NCBI GenBank assembly: GCA_030065755.1
Contig: JASJDA010000015.1
Span: 1-60,817, forward strand
DNA length: 60,817 nt
Source: Prochloraceae cyanobacterium
GTDB taxonomy: Bacteria; Cyanobacteriota; Cyanobacteriia; Cyanobacteriales; JASJDA01
Reading direction: 5' to 3'
Shown here: piece by piece, positions 8,422 to 16,747 of the stretch
Position numbering within the stretch: position 1 is the first letter of the stretch
How the letters are laid out: each line of letters starts with the position of its first letter
Notes under the pieces: model-generated
Database searches by the model: none
Seen by the model: only the letters and a program-made list of their open reading frames with translations
Told to the model about the DNA's origin: nothing
Made by a program: the position numbers and the translations under genes

Positions 8422-9480
8422 CTAAGTTAACTTTTGTTTGGAAACTAATTTAGGTTTTTTAATAGATAGCCATCCTCGATCGAGATACCATTGAGCTAAT
8501 TCTTTTAAGCCTTCCTCATCTGAATGATCGGGCACAAACCCCAGTAAATTTTTCATCTTTGCTGTGTTAAAGGAGCGGTCTTTTGTATAAAATGCTAGCC
8601 GTCGTCTATAAATAGGCGGTTCTATCCCTAAAGGGCGACAAATTAGCTCAAAAAAATCGCCTAAGGCAAATATGGGAGCAGCTGGCAAACTAATGAATTT
8701 AAAAGAAATACCATAATATTCACTAATAATAGAGACCATTTTCTCAAACGTAATCGCCTCCTTACTGCCACAAATAAACACTTCTCCTACTGCTTGAGGA
8801 TGAATGGCTGAGAGTAGAAAGAAATCGGTCAGATCGTCAACGTGAATTAAATGGAGTAAGTTACTACCATTACCAATTATTGGGATCCACTGACGGCAAA
8901 CCATTTTGAAAATTTTCAAAAACCTTTTTTCCCCAGGACCGTAAATTCCTGCTGGTCGAACCACAGTGACTGGTAATCCTTCCTTTTTAGCAAAATCTCG
9001 GATCCAAAGTTCCCCTTCTAGTTTGGTTTCTTGATATATATCTCCAGGATGCATTGGAGAATTTTCATCACCAGGAGGATTTTCTATATGACCGTGGACG
9101 CCAATAGTTGAAACGTGGACAAAACGTTTAAATCCTGGTTCTTTTAAAGCATACTTTGCTAGCAATTGCGTACTTAAAACGTGAACGTTGTAATAGACCT
9201 TGTCAGCTGATTTTGCTTCCCTAAAAGGAGTAACAATGTGAAATATATAATTGACTCCTTGAATTGCTTTCTTAATTAACTCTTCATCAAAAACGTCCCC
9301 TCTAATCCATTCAATTTTCAGATCGTTGAAAGGTTCGAGTTTAGAACTAGGACGTGCAATAGCGACGATATCTAAACCTTGTGCCGCTAGTTTGCGAACG
9401 AGAACCGAGCCTGTAAACCCAGTAGCCCCAGTTACTAAAACGCGACTACCAGTGGGGAGTTTAAATTGAGATTCTTCCAT
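8422..9480 (-). CDS. NAD(P)-dependent epimerase/dehydratase (extended SDR)
   Basis: 352 residues with an N-terminal Rossmann fold: the nucleotide motif TGATGFTG (17-24), S124 in VHVSTIGV, and the catalytic pair Y149/K153 in IYQETK. The C-terminal half is the variable substrate domain. The family includes nucleotide-sugar epimerases, dehydratases and 3-beta-HSD-like reductases; the pattern VRPAGIYGPGE is typical of the group. In this cluster a nucleotide-sugar or lipid-linked substrate is plausible. It follows the methyltransferase fusion gene by 31 nt and precedes the acyltransferase directly. Confidence 0.87.
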   Translation of the reverse strand: MEESQFKLPTGSRVLVTGATGFTGSVLVRKLAAQGLDIVAIARPSSKLEPFNDLKIEWIRGDVFDEELIKKAIQGVNYIFHIVTPFREAKSADKVYYNVHVLSTQLLAKYALKEPGFKRFVHVSTIGVHGHIENPPGDENSPMHPGDIYQETKLEGELWIRDFAKKEGLPVTVVRPAGIYGPGEKRFLKIFKMVCRQWIPIIGNGSNLLHLIHVDDLTDFFLLSAIHPQAVGEVFICGSKEAITFEKMVSIISEYYGISFKFISLPAAPIFALGDFFELICRPLGIEPPIYRRRLAFYTKDRSFNTAKMKNLLGFVPDHSDEEGLKELAQWYLDRGWLSIKKPKLVSKQKLT

Positions 9481-9511
9481 ATACTATCTCCGTAATTAGT
9501 CAACCTGGAAA

Positions 9512-11101
9512 TTAATTTTTAGTAACCTTTAAAATTACTGGCGAACCGAATAAGTAGGTCAAACCTGAAAGTCGAATTAGCCCTTCTAAGGTTGCAGAAA
9601 GTCCAGGAGATTTTAAGGTACGATGGAGTACCATGGGTAAGAAAAACTGCGGATATCGGTTAGCTTTGCTCAGACCAAGAGATTTAAAAAAATCTAGAAG
9701 CTCGTGCTCCTGATAACAGATAAACTCTCGTGTATTTCCTTCCAAACCTTTCTTGAACTTAAATAGATATGGTGCGATAGCATTTACGCTCCTAACGGTA
9801 GGATAGTCTACAATTACTGCTTGCTTGGCGACTCGATTTAGTTCGGATAAAAAAGATTCCCATTGAGTCACGTGAGCGAGAAATCGATAGGCGATCGCCA
9901 CGTCAAAACTTCCATCTGGGTAAGGTAGGTCGAGAACATTACCAACTTTAAATTCACAAAGATTGGCATCAATAAAATTCTGAATCCGCGCCTTGCAAAT
10001 ATCAGCACTCCCAACAACAGTAACTTGATAGCCATTTTTAATCAAAGCACCTGTAATTTGACCGTGTCCTCCTCCCACATCTAAGACTTTGGTTTTGGGA
10101 TAGGGTGCAAGCATCTTTAAAGTAGCTTCTTCTTGCACTTTTAAAAGCCAAGCACCAATTTCTCCAGCAAAACGCGATGCATAATCTTCAGAAGAAGTTT
10201 CAATATCTGCTGTTTCTGGAAAACCATTTGTAGAAACTACTTGTTTATTTACTTTAGTTTGTTTATTTTCACTTTTATACCTAATTGCTAACTGGTTACG
10301 AATAAACCGCAAAGGTGTTTCTAGAGAACCATAAGCCTGAATATTGGTGGTTGAATCGAGTAGCATTTGTTTGATCTGCTTTCCTGGTTCTTCTCTACTC
10401 AATGAACCCTGAATTGTAAATCCAAAACTACCAGGACGAGAGAATTCAGAAGCCAAAGGTAGTGGATCGGTTCCTGGCAAAATCCGCAATCCTTTTTTTT
10501 CTGCTAGTTGGAAAGTAAATGGTCGCCGCCAAAAGATTGGTCGACCACTATTGTCACCAAGAAAAAGAATAGGAAAGCTATTAGCTTCCAAAAAATTATT
10601 TAAAAGTTTACCTCTACTTCCCATCCATTTCCCAACTCCCCAAGGGAGTACGGGTATCCCACCTTCAGAAAGAATCGCCTCGATCGTTTCTTCTAGAGGT
10701 AAACCATCTTCAAAGCTTCGATCGGTTATCAGTGCCAAAACTTCAAGGTTTTCTGCTGTAACAATTTGTCTGCCAGCAATTAAGAAAATTCCTCGATCGC
10801 TCTGTTTGCTGGCGTATAACGATAAACCTTCCTGAGTGGGATGGAAAGTCCAATCATCTCTTGAAATGCTTGTATTAGTTTGATTTGGATCGCGATCGAG
10901 AAATTTTTTAAAACAAGCTTGAGGGCCTATTTCTGTCAAGAACAATACGGCGGTAAAATTTTCTGAACAACCTTGTTTACTCGCAAATTTTTGAAAATTA
11001 TTCCAAGCTGAATTGAGCAGTTTACTTAGATTAAAACAGTCGTAAATATGAACGTGAGCGTCAGCAAGGATCAATTGATTGTCTTGGGAAAAAGCTGTCA
11101 T
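9512..11101 (-). CDS. PHP-like domain fused to SAM-dependent methyltransferase
   Basis: 529 residues in two parts. Residues about 10-270 resemble a metal-dependent PHP/amidohydrolase barrel: ADAHVH with H16 and H18 placed like the first metal ligands, GGIPVLPWGVGKW, ILFLGDNSGRP and ILPGTDPLPL. A poorly conserved linker (about 275-330, Lys/Thr-rich) leads to a class I methyltransferase with VLDVGGGHGQ (motif I, about residue 336), FKVGNVLDLPYPDGSFDVAIAY and a late FLSELNRV helix. The methyltransferase half probably methylates a lipid or sugar intermediate; the N-terminal activity is unknown. It opens the 9512-7639 gene run. The two-domain layout is clear, the PHP label less so. Confidence 0.75.
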   Translation of the reverse strand: MTAFSQDNQLILADAHVHIYDCFNLSKLLNSAWNNFQKFASKQGCSENFTAVLFLTEIGPQACFKKFLDRDPNQTNTSISRDDWTFHPTQEGLSLYASKQSDRGIFLIAGRQIVTAENLEVLALITDRSFEDGLPLEETIEAILSEGGIPVLPWGVGKWMGSRGKLLNNFLEANSFPILFLGDNSGRPIFWRRPFTFQLAEKKGLRILPGTDPLPLASEFSRPGSFGFTIQGSLSREEPGKQIKQMLLDSTTNIQAYGSLETPLRFIRNQLAIRYKSENKQTKVNKQVVSTNGFPETADIETSSEDYASRFAGEIGAWLLKVQEEATLKMLAPYPKTKVLDVGGGHGQITGALIKNGYQVTVVGSADICKARIQNFIDANLCEFKVGNVLDLPYPDGSFDVAIAYRFLAHVTQWESFLSELNRVAKQAVIVDYPTVRSVNAIAPYLFKFKKGLEGNTREFICYQEHELLDFFKSLGLSKANRYPQFFLPMVLHRTLKSPGLSATLEGLIRLSGLTYLFGSPVILKVTKN

Positions 11102-11169
11102 TATTTTCTTAAATTATGGAATTCATCAAGTTACATTGGTATTAAATTAATTGAATGTCTGTCTGCTAA

Positions 11170-11709
11170 TTAGGAGTTATTTTTTTTTCTAACCTGGAAA
11201 GTTTTCCACCGAGCAACTAACCAAAAGAGTAAGGCTGAATAGGTTAATTCAAAAACTAAAGGGATGAGGTGGCTTGAGTCCCATAGACCCCTGGAATAAT
11301 GAAATCCTGGGAAAATTATTAATGGTGACTGAAAGTAGCTATCTGTGAAAGGCCAAAAAAGTTGTATACCTCTACCTTCGCTGAATAAATCTAACAATAG
11401 ATGAGAACAATAAAATATTAACGTCAATCCAAATATAATCTTGTATGAACATTTCCACAAGTGACTGAATATTAAGCCAATAATTGCGCTAAAGGCAATG
11501 GCAAAGATTAAGCTGTGGGTCAGACCCCGATGATAATTTTCTCCTGTGATTAATTGAGGAATAAAATCAAAGTCAGCAGCAGCAGCGACTAAGACAGGAT
11601 AAAAAATATGTATGCCCCATCTCTTGTACCCAGAGGGAATTAATTGGTTAAGTGGCAGAAACTTCGCAATAATATATCCAGAAACTGAATGAGCAATGGG
11701 AGATGGCAT
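11170..11709 (-). CDS. YdjM-like membrane-bound metal-dependent hydrolase family protein
   Basis: 179 residues. It begins MPSPIAHS, the standard opening of the YdjM/DUF457 family, in which the early histidine and the later YHRGLTHS and SHLLLDLFSEG motifs supply metal-binding His/Asp residues. Four to five hydrophobic segments place it in the membrane. Despite the family name the substrate is not established. It lies between glpD and the methyltransferase fusion on the same strand, with 51-68 nt gaps that contain no obvious terminator. Confidence 0.8.
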   Translation of the reverse strand: MPSPIAHSVSGYIIAKFLPLNQLIPSGYKRWGIHIFYPVLVAAAADFDFIPQLITGENYHRGLTHSLIFAIAFSAIIGLIFSHLWKCSYKIIFGLTLIFYCSHLLLDLFSEGRGIQLFWPFTDSYFQSPLIIFPGFHYSRGLWDSSHLIPLVFELTYSALLFWLVARWKTFQVRKKNNS

Positions 11710-11760
11710 TGGTTATGTCAGTATAAAAATCTATTATATTCCAAGAAAAAATTGGTTGTT

Positions 11761-13455
11761 CTAAACTTCCTCTCTAACTAAACAGTGACTTTTACTCGCA
11801 TTGCTTACTTCTTGAAGTTCTTGTTGAATTTGGGAAAGGCTCCAGCCAAGTTCTGCAGCCATGGTTTGAGCACAAATATGAAGGGCTTTATTGCCAGGAT
11901 ATCCAGCACTTCCTAGTTCTGTTCGGCGAAAAACTACATCTGTTAATTTCTGTGCCATTTCTTCTCTTACTCCGTGAATAACCTCAGCTTTGATTACATC
12001 TAGATTATCCAGGAATTTCTGGTCTCGATCGAGATTGGACTCTAAGTACTTGAGTACTTCTGGATAAGCAGAACCGTAGTTATAAACTAGGCGGCGCATT
12101 ATCTCCTCGTCTAAACCATAGGGTGCATTGGCGATCGCCTCGTCTAAAAAAGTTTCAAATTTTTCGATTTCTCCACCATACACTGGTGTCGTTGCTGAAA
12201 GTGATTTGGGAGGTTTTTTACCCCACGATTTAAATACCCGATCGATTACCTTCTGAGCGACATCTCTGGCAGTTGTATATTTCACCCCTACCACCGATAT
12301 CAATCCTAGTAATCCTTCTTGGGAATGGTCGTGCAACTGATAATGTTTACTCAGCAATGGTTCTCCTGTTTTTGGCTCGATGCCGCTTCTAGGAAGAAGA
12401 CCGCCGTGAACAAAATCAACATCTTCCATTTTTAAGGAAGCTGGTGGATATGCTTGGTTAATTTCATTGAGAAAAGCTTGGATATCATTTTCTGTGACTT
12501 GAAAGTCATCTGGATCTCCATCGTAAACACTATAGTTAGTGCCAATCATCGATTTGCCACGCCAAGGAGCAACAAATAGCAGACGAGAACCTTTGTTAAT
12601 CACAGCATCAGGATCGCTATAGCTTTTCTGACTGGAAATACCAACAGCATAGTTTTTAAACAGCGGACGGCGAATTACCAAATTCATTGCTTTGGCCAAA
12701 GACACCTGGCAGCGAGTTTTTGAACCTTTAACTAAGTCCAGAACGCGATTAACCCAAGGACCAGAAGTATTCACCACTGTCTTAGCCTGAATATCAAACC
12801 GATCGCCCGTTAGTGAATCTCGGACTCGGACACCAGTAACGCAATTTCCAGATTGCATAAAGCCGATAACTTCAACATAGTTGGCCACAGCCGCGCCAGT
12901 TTGCTGAGCTTTCCGTAGAAATGAGATAGTTAACCGCTCTGAGTTATAAACTTGAGCGTCGTAGAATAAAGCACCCCCAGTCAACCCTTGACTAGAAATA
13001 CCTGGTAGTAAGCTCTGACACTCTTGCTTAGAAAATATACGACCGTTGGGAATATGTTTTTGCGGGTCTTTTATCCAATTGCGATCGCAACTAATTAGGT
13101 CATTGAGGAACAAAGCCACAGACAACACTTCTTTTCCCTTGATTCCACTTCCGTAGGTAGGGAGTAATACTGGTAGTGGATGAATTAAGTGGGGTGCGAT
13201 CCTCATCAGGGTTGTGCGTTCGTAAATTGATTCGCGCATCCGCTTTAAATCGGCGTGTTGTAGATAGCGCAATCCTCCGTGAATGGTTTTGAGACTGTTA
13301 GCAGAGGTAGCTTCTCCAAAATCTCCTTTTTCTAACAAGGCTACTGATAAACCTCGCAGGCTTGCTTCCCAGGCAATGCAAGCACCATAAATGCCACCGC
13401 CAATAACTAGGAGTTCGTAAGCATTTTTGGTTAACTCTGCTAAATCTCTCTGCAT
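11761..13455 (-). CDS. glpD: FAD-dependent glycerol-3-phosphate dehydrogenase
   Basis: 564 residues, the full length of GlpD. The FAD-binding Rossmann motif GGGIYG is at 19-24, followed by ALLEKGDFGEATSANSLKTIHGG with the conserved HGGLRYL segment. A C-terminal helical domain is present. The enzyme oxidises sn-glycerol-3-phosphate to dihydroxyacetone phosphate at the cytoplasmic membrane and feeds electrons to quinone. The ATG follows the stop codon of the GT4 C-terminal ORF with no gap, and AGGAG lies 8 nt before it, so translation is coupled. Its place in a glycan operon suggests glycerol phosphate or lipid turnover, but this is inference. Confidence 0.93.
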   Translation of the reverse strand: MQRDLAELTKNAYELLVIGGGIYGACIAWEASLRGLSVALLEKGDFGEATSANSLKTIHGGLRYLQHADLKRMRESIYERTTLMRIAPHLIHPLPVLLPTYGSGIKGKEVLSVALFLNDLISCDRNWIKDPQKHIPNGRIFSKQECQSLLPGISSQGLTGGALFYDAQVYNSERLTISFLRKAQQTGAAVANYVEVIGFMQSGNCVTGVRVRDSLTGDRFDIQAKTVVNTSGPWVNRVLDLVKGSKTRCQVSLAKAMNLVIRRPLFKNYAVGISSQKSYSDPDAVINKGSRLLFVAPWRGKSMIGTNYSVYDGDPDDFQVTENDIQAFLNEINQAYPPASLKMEDVDFVHGGLLPRSGIEPKTGEPLLSKHYQLHDHSQEGLLGLISVVGVKYTTARDVAQKVIDRVFKSWGKKPPKSLSATTPVYGGEIEKFETFLDEAIANAPYGLDEEIMRRLVYNYGSAYPEVLKYLESNLDRDQKFLDNLDVIKAEVIHGVREEMAQKLTDVVFRRTELGSAGYPGNKALHICAQTMAAELGWSLSQIQQELQEVSNASKSHCLVREEV

Positions 13456-14094
13456 TTAATTACTCCTAGTAATTTCCATAAAATTGATTGAAGGTGCAGC
13501 TTTATCCCGCAATAAATCTTCTTGCAGCCAATCATAGAGATTGTTTAATTTTTGGCGAAAAGCCCTAAAAGTGTGTCTCTGTTCTATCAATTGTTTACCT
13601 GCATCTCCCAGCACAAGCCTCAAATTAGCATCTTTAATTAGACAAATCATTGCCTCTGAATAAGCATCTGCACTGGGCTCAGCCAGCATGGCAATGTCCT
13701 GGTTTAATAATTGAGTATGGGTAGGTAAATCTGTAGCTAGTAAAGCTTTGCCACTGTCGAGATAGGAATAGAGTTTCATTGGCGTATTTTTGCCCTTAAT
13801 CCTAGGAGATACTAAAAGATCGGCCTGGTCGAGATAAAATCCTAGATGGTCAACTGGTTTTGGCCCTAAAAAATGAACTTTTGTCTCAATTCCGAAAGCT
13901 CGGGCCTTATTCTGATATTTTTTAATATCAGAAGCTTCTCCACCAATAATCACTAAATCACTCTGGTCTGTGTGTTTTAAAGTTAAGGCAAAACTCTCTA
14001 AAAGTAGGTCAATCCCTTGGTAAGTTTCTAGATTGCCAACATACATGATTAGGAGATTACTAATTCCTAATTCTTTTTTTAAATTATTCTTCAT
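13456..14094 (-). CDS. GT4-like glycosyltransferase, C-terminal (donor-binding) half
   Basis: 212 residues corresponding to the C-terminal Rossmann domain of a GT-B glycosyltransferase: LLIMYVGNLETYQGIDLLLESF opens the domain, and SPRIKGKNTPMKLYSYLDSG holds the nucleotide-sugar binding region, although the usual E-x7-E first glutamate is replaced. The N-terminal half is encoded just upstream at 14124-14684 in another frame; frame of this ORF opens at 14112, six codons before the ATG. AGAGGA lies 13 nt before the ATG. Either the two halves work as separate subunits or the gene was broken by a small indel. Confidence 0.75.
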   Translation of the reverse strand: MKNNLKKELGISNLLIMYVGNLETYQGIDLLLESFALTLKHTDQSDLVIIGGEASDIKKYQNKARAFGIETKVHFLGPKPVDHLGFYLDQADLLVSPRIKGKNTPMKLYSYLDSGKALLATDLPTHTQLLNQDIAMLAEPSADAYSEAMICLIKDANLRLVLGDAGKQLIEQRHTFRAFRQKLNNLYDWLQEDLLRDKAAPSINFMEITRSN

Positions 14095-14123
14095 ATCGAT
14101 CTCTAAATCCTCTTAACAAAAAA

Positions 14124-14684
14124 TTACTTTAAAAGCGATATATCTGGAATGACTACCACATGCTTGGGGTTGTACTTGCGAATATCCTCAGCCAAGGCAT
14201 CACAAACTGCTATAATCACCTTTGCATTCTTAACAGCAATACCTTCTAAGTAATCAAATAATGAAGCAAAAATACTTAGGAGGGGATATTTTTCAATCAT
14301 TTGTTGAGCTAAAGACGAATCCATATCATAAACATAGGGAAGCTTGAAGATTACTTTCAGCACTAAACCTATAAAAACAGATTCTTCACCAGCGTGAACT
14401 AAATCGTAGCGCTTGCAAAAAATAAGCTGGATAACTTGAAAAAACATGAAAAAATCACAAATTATTTTCTTCCAGGAAAAGCCTGGTCGAATATTACGAA
14501 CAAAGGGAAGCTGAGGTGTTCGGTAGATTTTAACGTTTTCATAATTAACATTTTTCCCCTCAGGATAAGTGACGACATCAATGGAGTCCCCACGTTTAGA
14601 CAGTACCTTTAGAACCAAATCCACTGCAATTGGTGTGCCACGGTTCTGATAAAAAGGATGGGGAGCTAGTAGTAATATCTTCAT
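14124..14684 (-). CDS. GT4-like glycosyltransferase, N-terminal (acceptor-binding) half
   Basis: 186 residues matching the N-terminal Rossmann domain of GT-B enzymes: MKILLLAPHPFYQNRGTPI, then RYDLVHAGEESVFIG, LPYVYDMDSSLAQQM and the closing VIAVCDALAEDIRKY. It stops at the point where the inter-domain linker should begin; the matching C-terminal domain follows after 29 nt in a different frame. Full-length relatives are single chains near 400 residues, and the two ORFs together (398) match that. The catalytic cleft would form between both halves. No promoter was identified. Confidence 0.72.
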   Translation of the reverse strand: MKILLLAPHPFYQNRGTPIAVDLVLKVLSKRGDSIDVVTYPEGKNVNYENVKIYRTPQLPFVRNIRPGFSWKKIICDFFMFFQVIQLIFCKRYDLVHAGEESVFIGLVLKVIFKLPYVYDMDSSLAQQMIEKYPLLSIFASLFDYLEGIAVKNAKVIIAVCDALAEDIRKYNPKHVVVIPDISLLK

Positions 14685-14998
14685 ATTAGATTTAGATTGA
14701 TTTTTATATGAGCTTACTTTTTGGTAGCGAGGAGTTAGTAATTAATAATTTTTAGACTCTAAAGCTTCACTTTAAACTACTGGAATGTAACGGTACTGCT
14801 CGCCTCGAATTAGCTACCAATGACCGAGAATTGGCAAACTAGTCTTTGGTAACCATGAATAAATCGAGTATTTGTGTTAGAAGTATGTAGTAAAGAGATA
14901 GAGACTGTTTCTTTGTCAAATTAAAACATACTTATTACTGTAGTAAATTATTTTTTCGATTTCAACAATGATGCTAACACGAATTTTTTCTACTCAGT

Positions 14999-15082
14999 AC
15001 AGTTTAAATTGAACTTCATCGAAACTTCTTGAACTCTGGCACAGTTTAAATTGAACTTCATCGAAACTTATTAAACTTTGGA
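14999..15082. repeat. 42-bp tandem duplication
   Basis: Two head-to-tail copies (14999-15040 and 15041-15082). The first 30 bases are identical; differences are confined to the ends of the units. The region 14685-15140 otherwise shows no gene. Confidence 0.85.
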
Positions 15083-15140
15083 GAAAGCACAAATCCTGAG
15101 TGAGGCACGGTACAACTTTTAAAAGTTTTTTATGATATGA

Positions 15141-15420
15141 TTGAAAAATTACTATTTTTTTATTAAAAATGAAATAGCGATTCTGGCTGGTGAACGGAAC
15201 CCAGAAAAGCTGGCATTATTAAAACAGTTATCAGTTATCAGTTATCAGTTATCAGGTCTCCCTCATGGATTTAAAAGGAGACATTCTACCTATAGAGGTA
15301 GGGGACTTTCTATCTCATTCACAAATTTGACTTGCGGACTTATCTTTATCGCCTCAGTGGCATAGATTTCGCACAAATTGACGGTTTTGGAGGCACGGAT
15401 TTTTTACCGTCTTTGGACTA
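15141..15420 (+). pseudogene. Decayed IS110-family transposase fragment
   Basis: Around 15165-15225 the plus strand encodes IAILAGERNPEKLALLK, close to the conserved GERDPEKLAAL segment of IS110-type transposases. Near 15362-15400, in another frame, QIDGFGGTDFL recalls the later QIDG region. Between them lies a (CAGTTAT)n heptamer repeat. No full catalytic domain is left. I read it as an internally deleted, frame-broken remnant; the family call is from short matches only. Confidence 0.45.
15225..15255. repeat. Heptamer tandem repeat (CAGTTAT)n
   Basis: About four and a half copies of a 7-base unit inside the transposase remnant, another short-tandem-repeat family distinct from the TTCCCTA array at 295-358. 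Confidence 0.85.
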
Positions 15421-15448
15421 CTAGAGATGCCAATCCCATTTTTCTCGG

Positions 15449-16372
15449 TCAAGCAGAAAATTGTTGGAGCAGATAAGCAAAAAAGGATTCTTTATCGACT
15501 TTTTCCATTACCTTAATTTTTCGTCCCCCAGGTTGGATCTTCGTTTGACCCTGACTGATACCAGTTGTAACAATAGCTGTCTCCCATTCGCCAACTTGGT
15601 AAAATTCAGGACGATCTAAATAAGCAGTAGCGACAACATCCCAGCAATAATAATCTTGGGGACTGGTGAGAGCGTAACACAACCCCACAAAATCTGAGAG
15701 AGGGTAATGACGATTTCGAGCTAGTTTAGTGGTAAATTCTGAGGTTACGGGTACGGTATTAGTTAGATCCAGAGGACATAGAACGATCGGAATATTGGTT
15801 TGCCAAATGCGATCGGCAGCAATTGGATCCCAGTAAACATTCCACTCTGCTGACCCGTCGTGTTCTGGAGCAAAGTTTTTTTCTACATTACCTCCAGCCT
15901 TTAGGGATCCTCCCATCCAAACAATTTGTCTAATTTTTGTTTCGATTTCTGGAGCGAGATCGAGAGCAGCAGCCAAATTTGTTAAAGGTCCCGTCACCAT
16001 TAGAGTAACTGGCTCTGGAGCTGACTGCAAGACTTTGGCGGTAAAAATTTGTCCTGATTCTTCTATTAGAGGGGTGCGAATTGTTTCTTGTTCGTTGAGG
16101 ATCGGGAAGCGATCGATAATTACAGAATCTCGTCGGTAGAGAGAAGGAAAGGGATTGATACCCCTTACGGTGCTTTGAGCTACTGGCACTTCATAGTGTC
16201 CTATAAAATCGAGAATTTTACGCGTTACGCTAACGGCAGAACAAATGTAGCAGTCAGCAGGAGTAACGATCGCCCCAATAGGTCTAACATCTTCCATTCT
16301 CATCAGTAGGACGAGAGCTAAAAAGTCGTCTATCCCACCGTCGCAATCAAATAGTACTAGTTGTTTTGACAT
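15449..16372 (-). CDS. Nucleoside hydrolase (IunH family)
   Basis: 307 residues from the chosen ATG. The N-terminal Ca2+ site appears as FDCDGGIDD (D9, D11, D15, D16), a variant of the usual DTDPGIDD. TGPLTNLAAAL, VWMGGSLKAGGNV and AEWNVYWDPIAA follow the family order, and CWDVVATAYL takes the place of the C-terminal HDP Ca2+ ligand. These enzymes cleave N-glycosidic bonds of nucleosides. A longer frame open to 16429 begins inside a terminator stem, so the ATG at 16372 is preferred. The non-standard DCDG and CWD motifs may mark a divergent specificity. Confidence 0.87.
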   Translation of the reverse strand: MSKQLVLFDCDGGIDDFLALVLLMRMEDVRPIGAIVTPADCYICSAVSVTRKILDFIGHYEVPVAQSTVRGINPFPSLYRRDSVIIDRFPILNEQETIRTPLIEESGQIFTAKVLQSAPEPVTLMVTGPLTNLAAALDLAPEIETKIRQIVWMGGSLKAGGNVEKNFAPEHDGSAEWNVYWDPIAADRIWQTNIPIVLCPLDLTNTVPVTSEFTTKLARNRHYPLSDFVGLCYALTSPQDYYCWDVVATAYLDRPEFYQVGEWETAIVTTGISQGQTKIQPGGRKIKVMEKVDKESFFAYLLQQFSA

Positions 16373-16401
16373 TTTTTTTATTTTAGAAAAATTTGTATTT
16401 T

Positions 16402-16434
16402 TTTTATAAAAAAAGCGGGTTAATCCCAACCCGC
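16402..16434 (-). terminator. Rho-independent terminator after the DUF2949/34-aa unit
   Basis: GCGGGTT (16415-16421) pairs perfectly with AACCCGC (16428-16434). On the minus strand the stem is followed by a run of seven T, TATAAA and more T. The stop codon of the 34-residue ORF lies inside the stem. Confidence 0.85.
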
Positions 16435-16524
16435 ATAATATTTATTTTCTTGATATTTGCTAATAGTTTCTTTAAACAACCATCTGGGGATAGGAGCGAC
16501 ATTAAAGTATAATCCTCGAAACAT
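16420..16524 (-). CDS. Small ORF, 34 residues, unrecognised
   Basis: ATG at 16524, TAA at 16420-16422; the product starts MFRGLYFNVAPIPRWLF and ends YYAGWD. It is basic and aromatic-rich, with a PIPRWLF turn and no membrane segment. A strong ribosome-binding site (AGAGAGGAA, 7 nt before the ATG) lies in the spacer 32 nt after the DUF2949-like gene, and an intrinsic terminator overlaps the stop codon. Ribosome-binding site, short spacing and terminator argue that it is translated. No family recognised. Confidence 0.6.
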   Translation of the reverse strand: MFRGLYFNVAPIPRWLFKETISKYQENKYYAGWD

Positions 16525-16555
16525 TATCAAATTCCTCTCTACTGATATTTCGGGA

Positions 16556-16747
16556 TTATACTGTTTCTAGCCAGTCATAAATGCGGTCTAGCTGCTCTAA
16601 GGTAACTAGACCATACTGCCAGAGGATCATCGGTAAAGGTCCTGGATTTTTCTGTACAGAGCGTTCTAGAACAGCAATTGAGTCGGTAGAGATATCTAAT
16701 TCTTCTTCCAAAAAATTAATAAATCGAGAATAAGTAATAGATGCCAT
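16556..16747 (-). CDS. DUF2949-like small cyanobacterial protein
   Basis: 63 residues, with the closing LPMILWQYGLVTLEQLDRIYDWLE that I associate with the cyanobacterial DUF2949 family; function unknown. The N-terminal half (TYSRFINFLEEELDISTDSIAVLER) is predicted helical. First gene of a two-gene unit with the 34-residue ORF and a shared terminator. Family assignment is from memory of the motif. Confidence 0.75.
   Translation of the reverse strand: MASITYSRFINFLEEELDISTDSIAVLERSVQKNPGPLPMILWQYGLVTLEQLDRIYDWLETV

Noticed and set aside
13456-14684. Programmed ribosomal frameshift joining the two glycosyltransferase ORFs
   Set aside because: Each frame has a stop codon (14124-14126 and 14113-14115) that leaves no shared window for a one-base shift.
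16373-16429. N-terminal extension of the nucleoside hydrolase to a TTG start
   Set aside because: The extension begins inside the intrinsic terminator and translates a low-complexity AT-rich tract; the ATG at 16372 places the Ca2+ motif at the usual distance.
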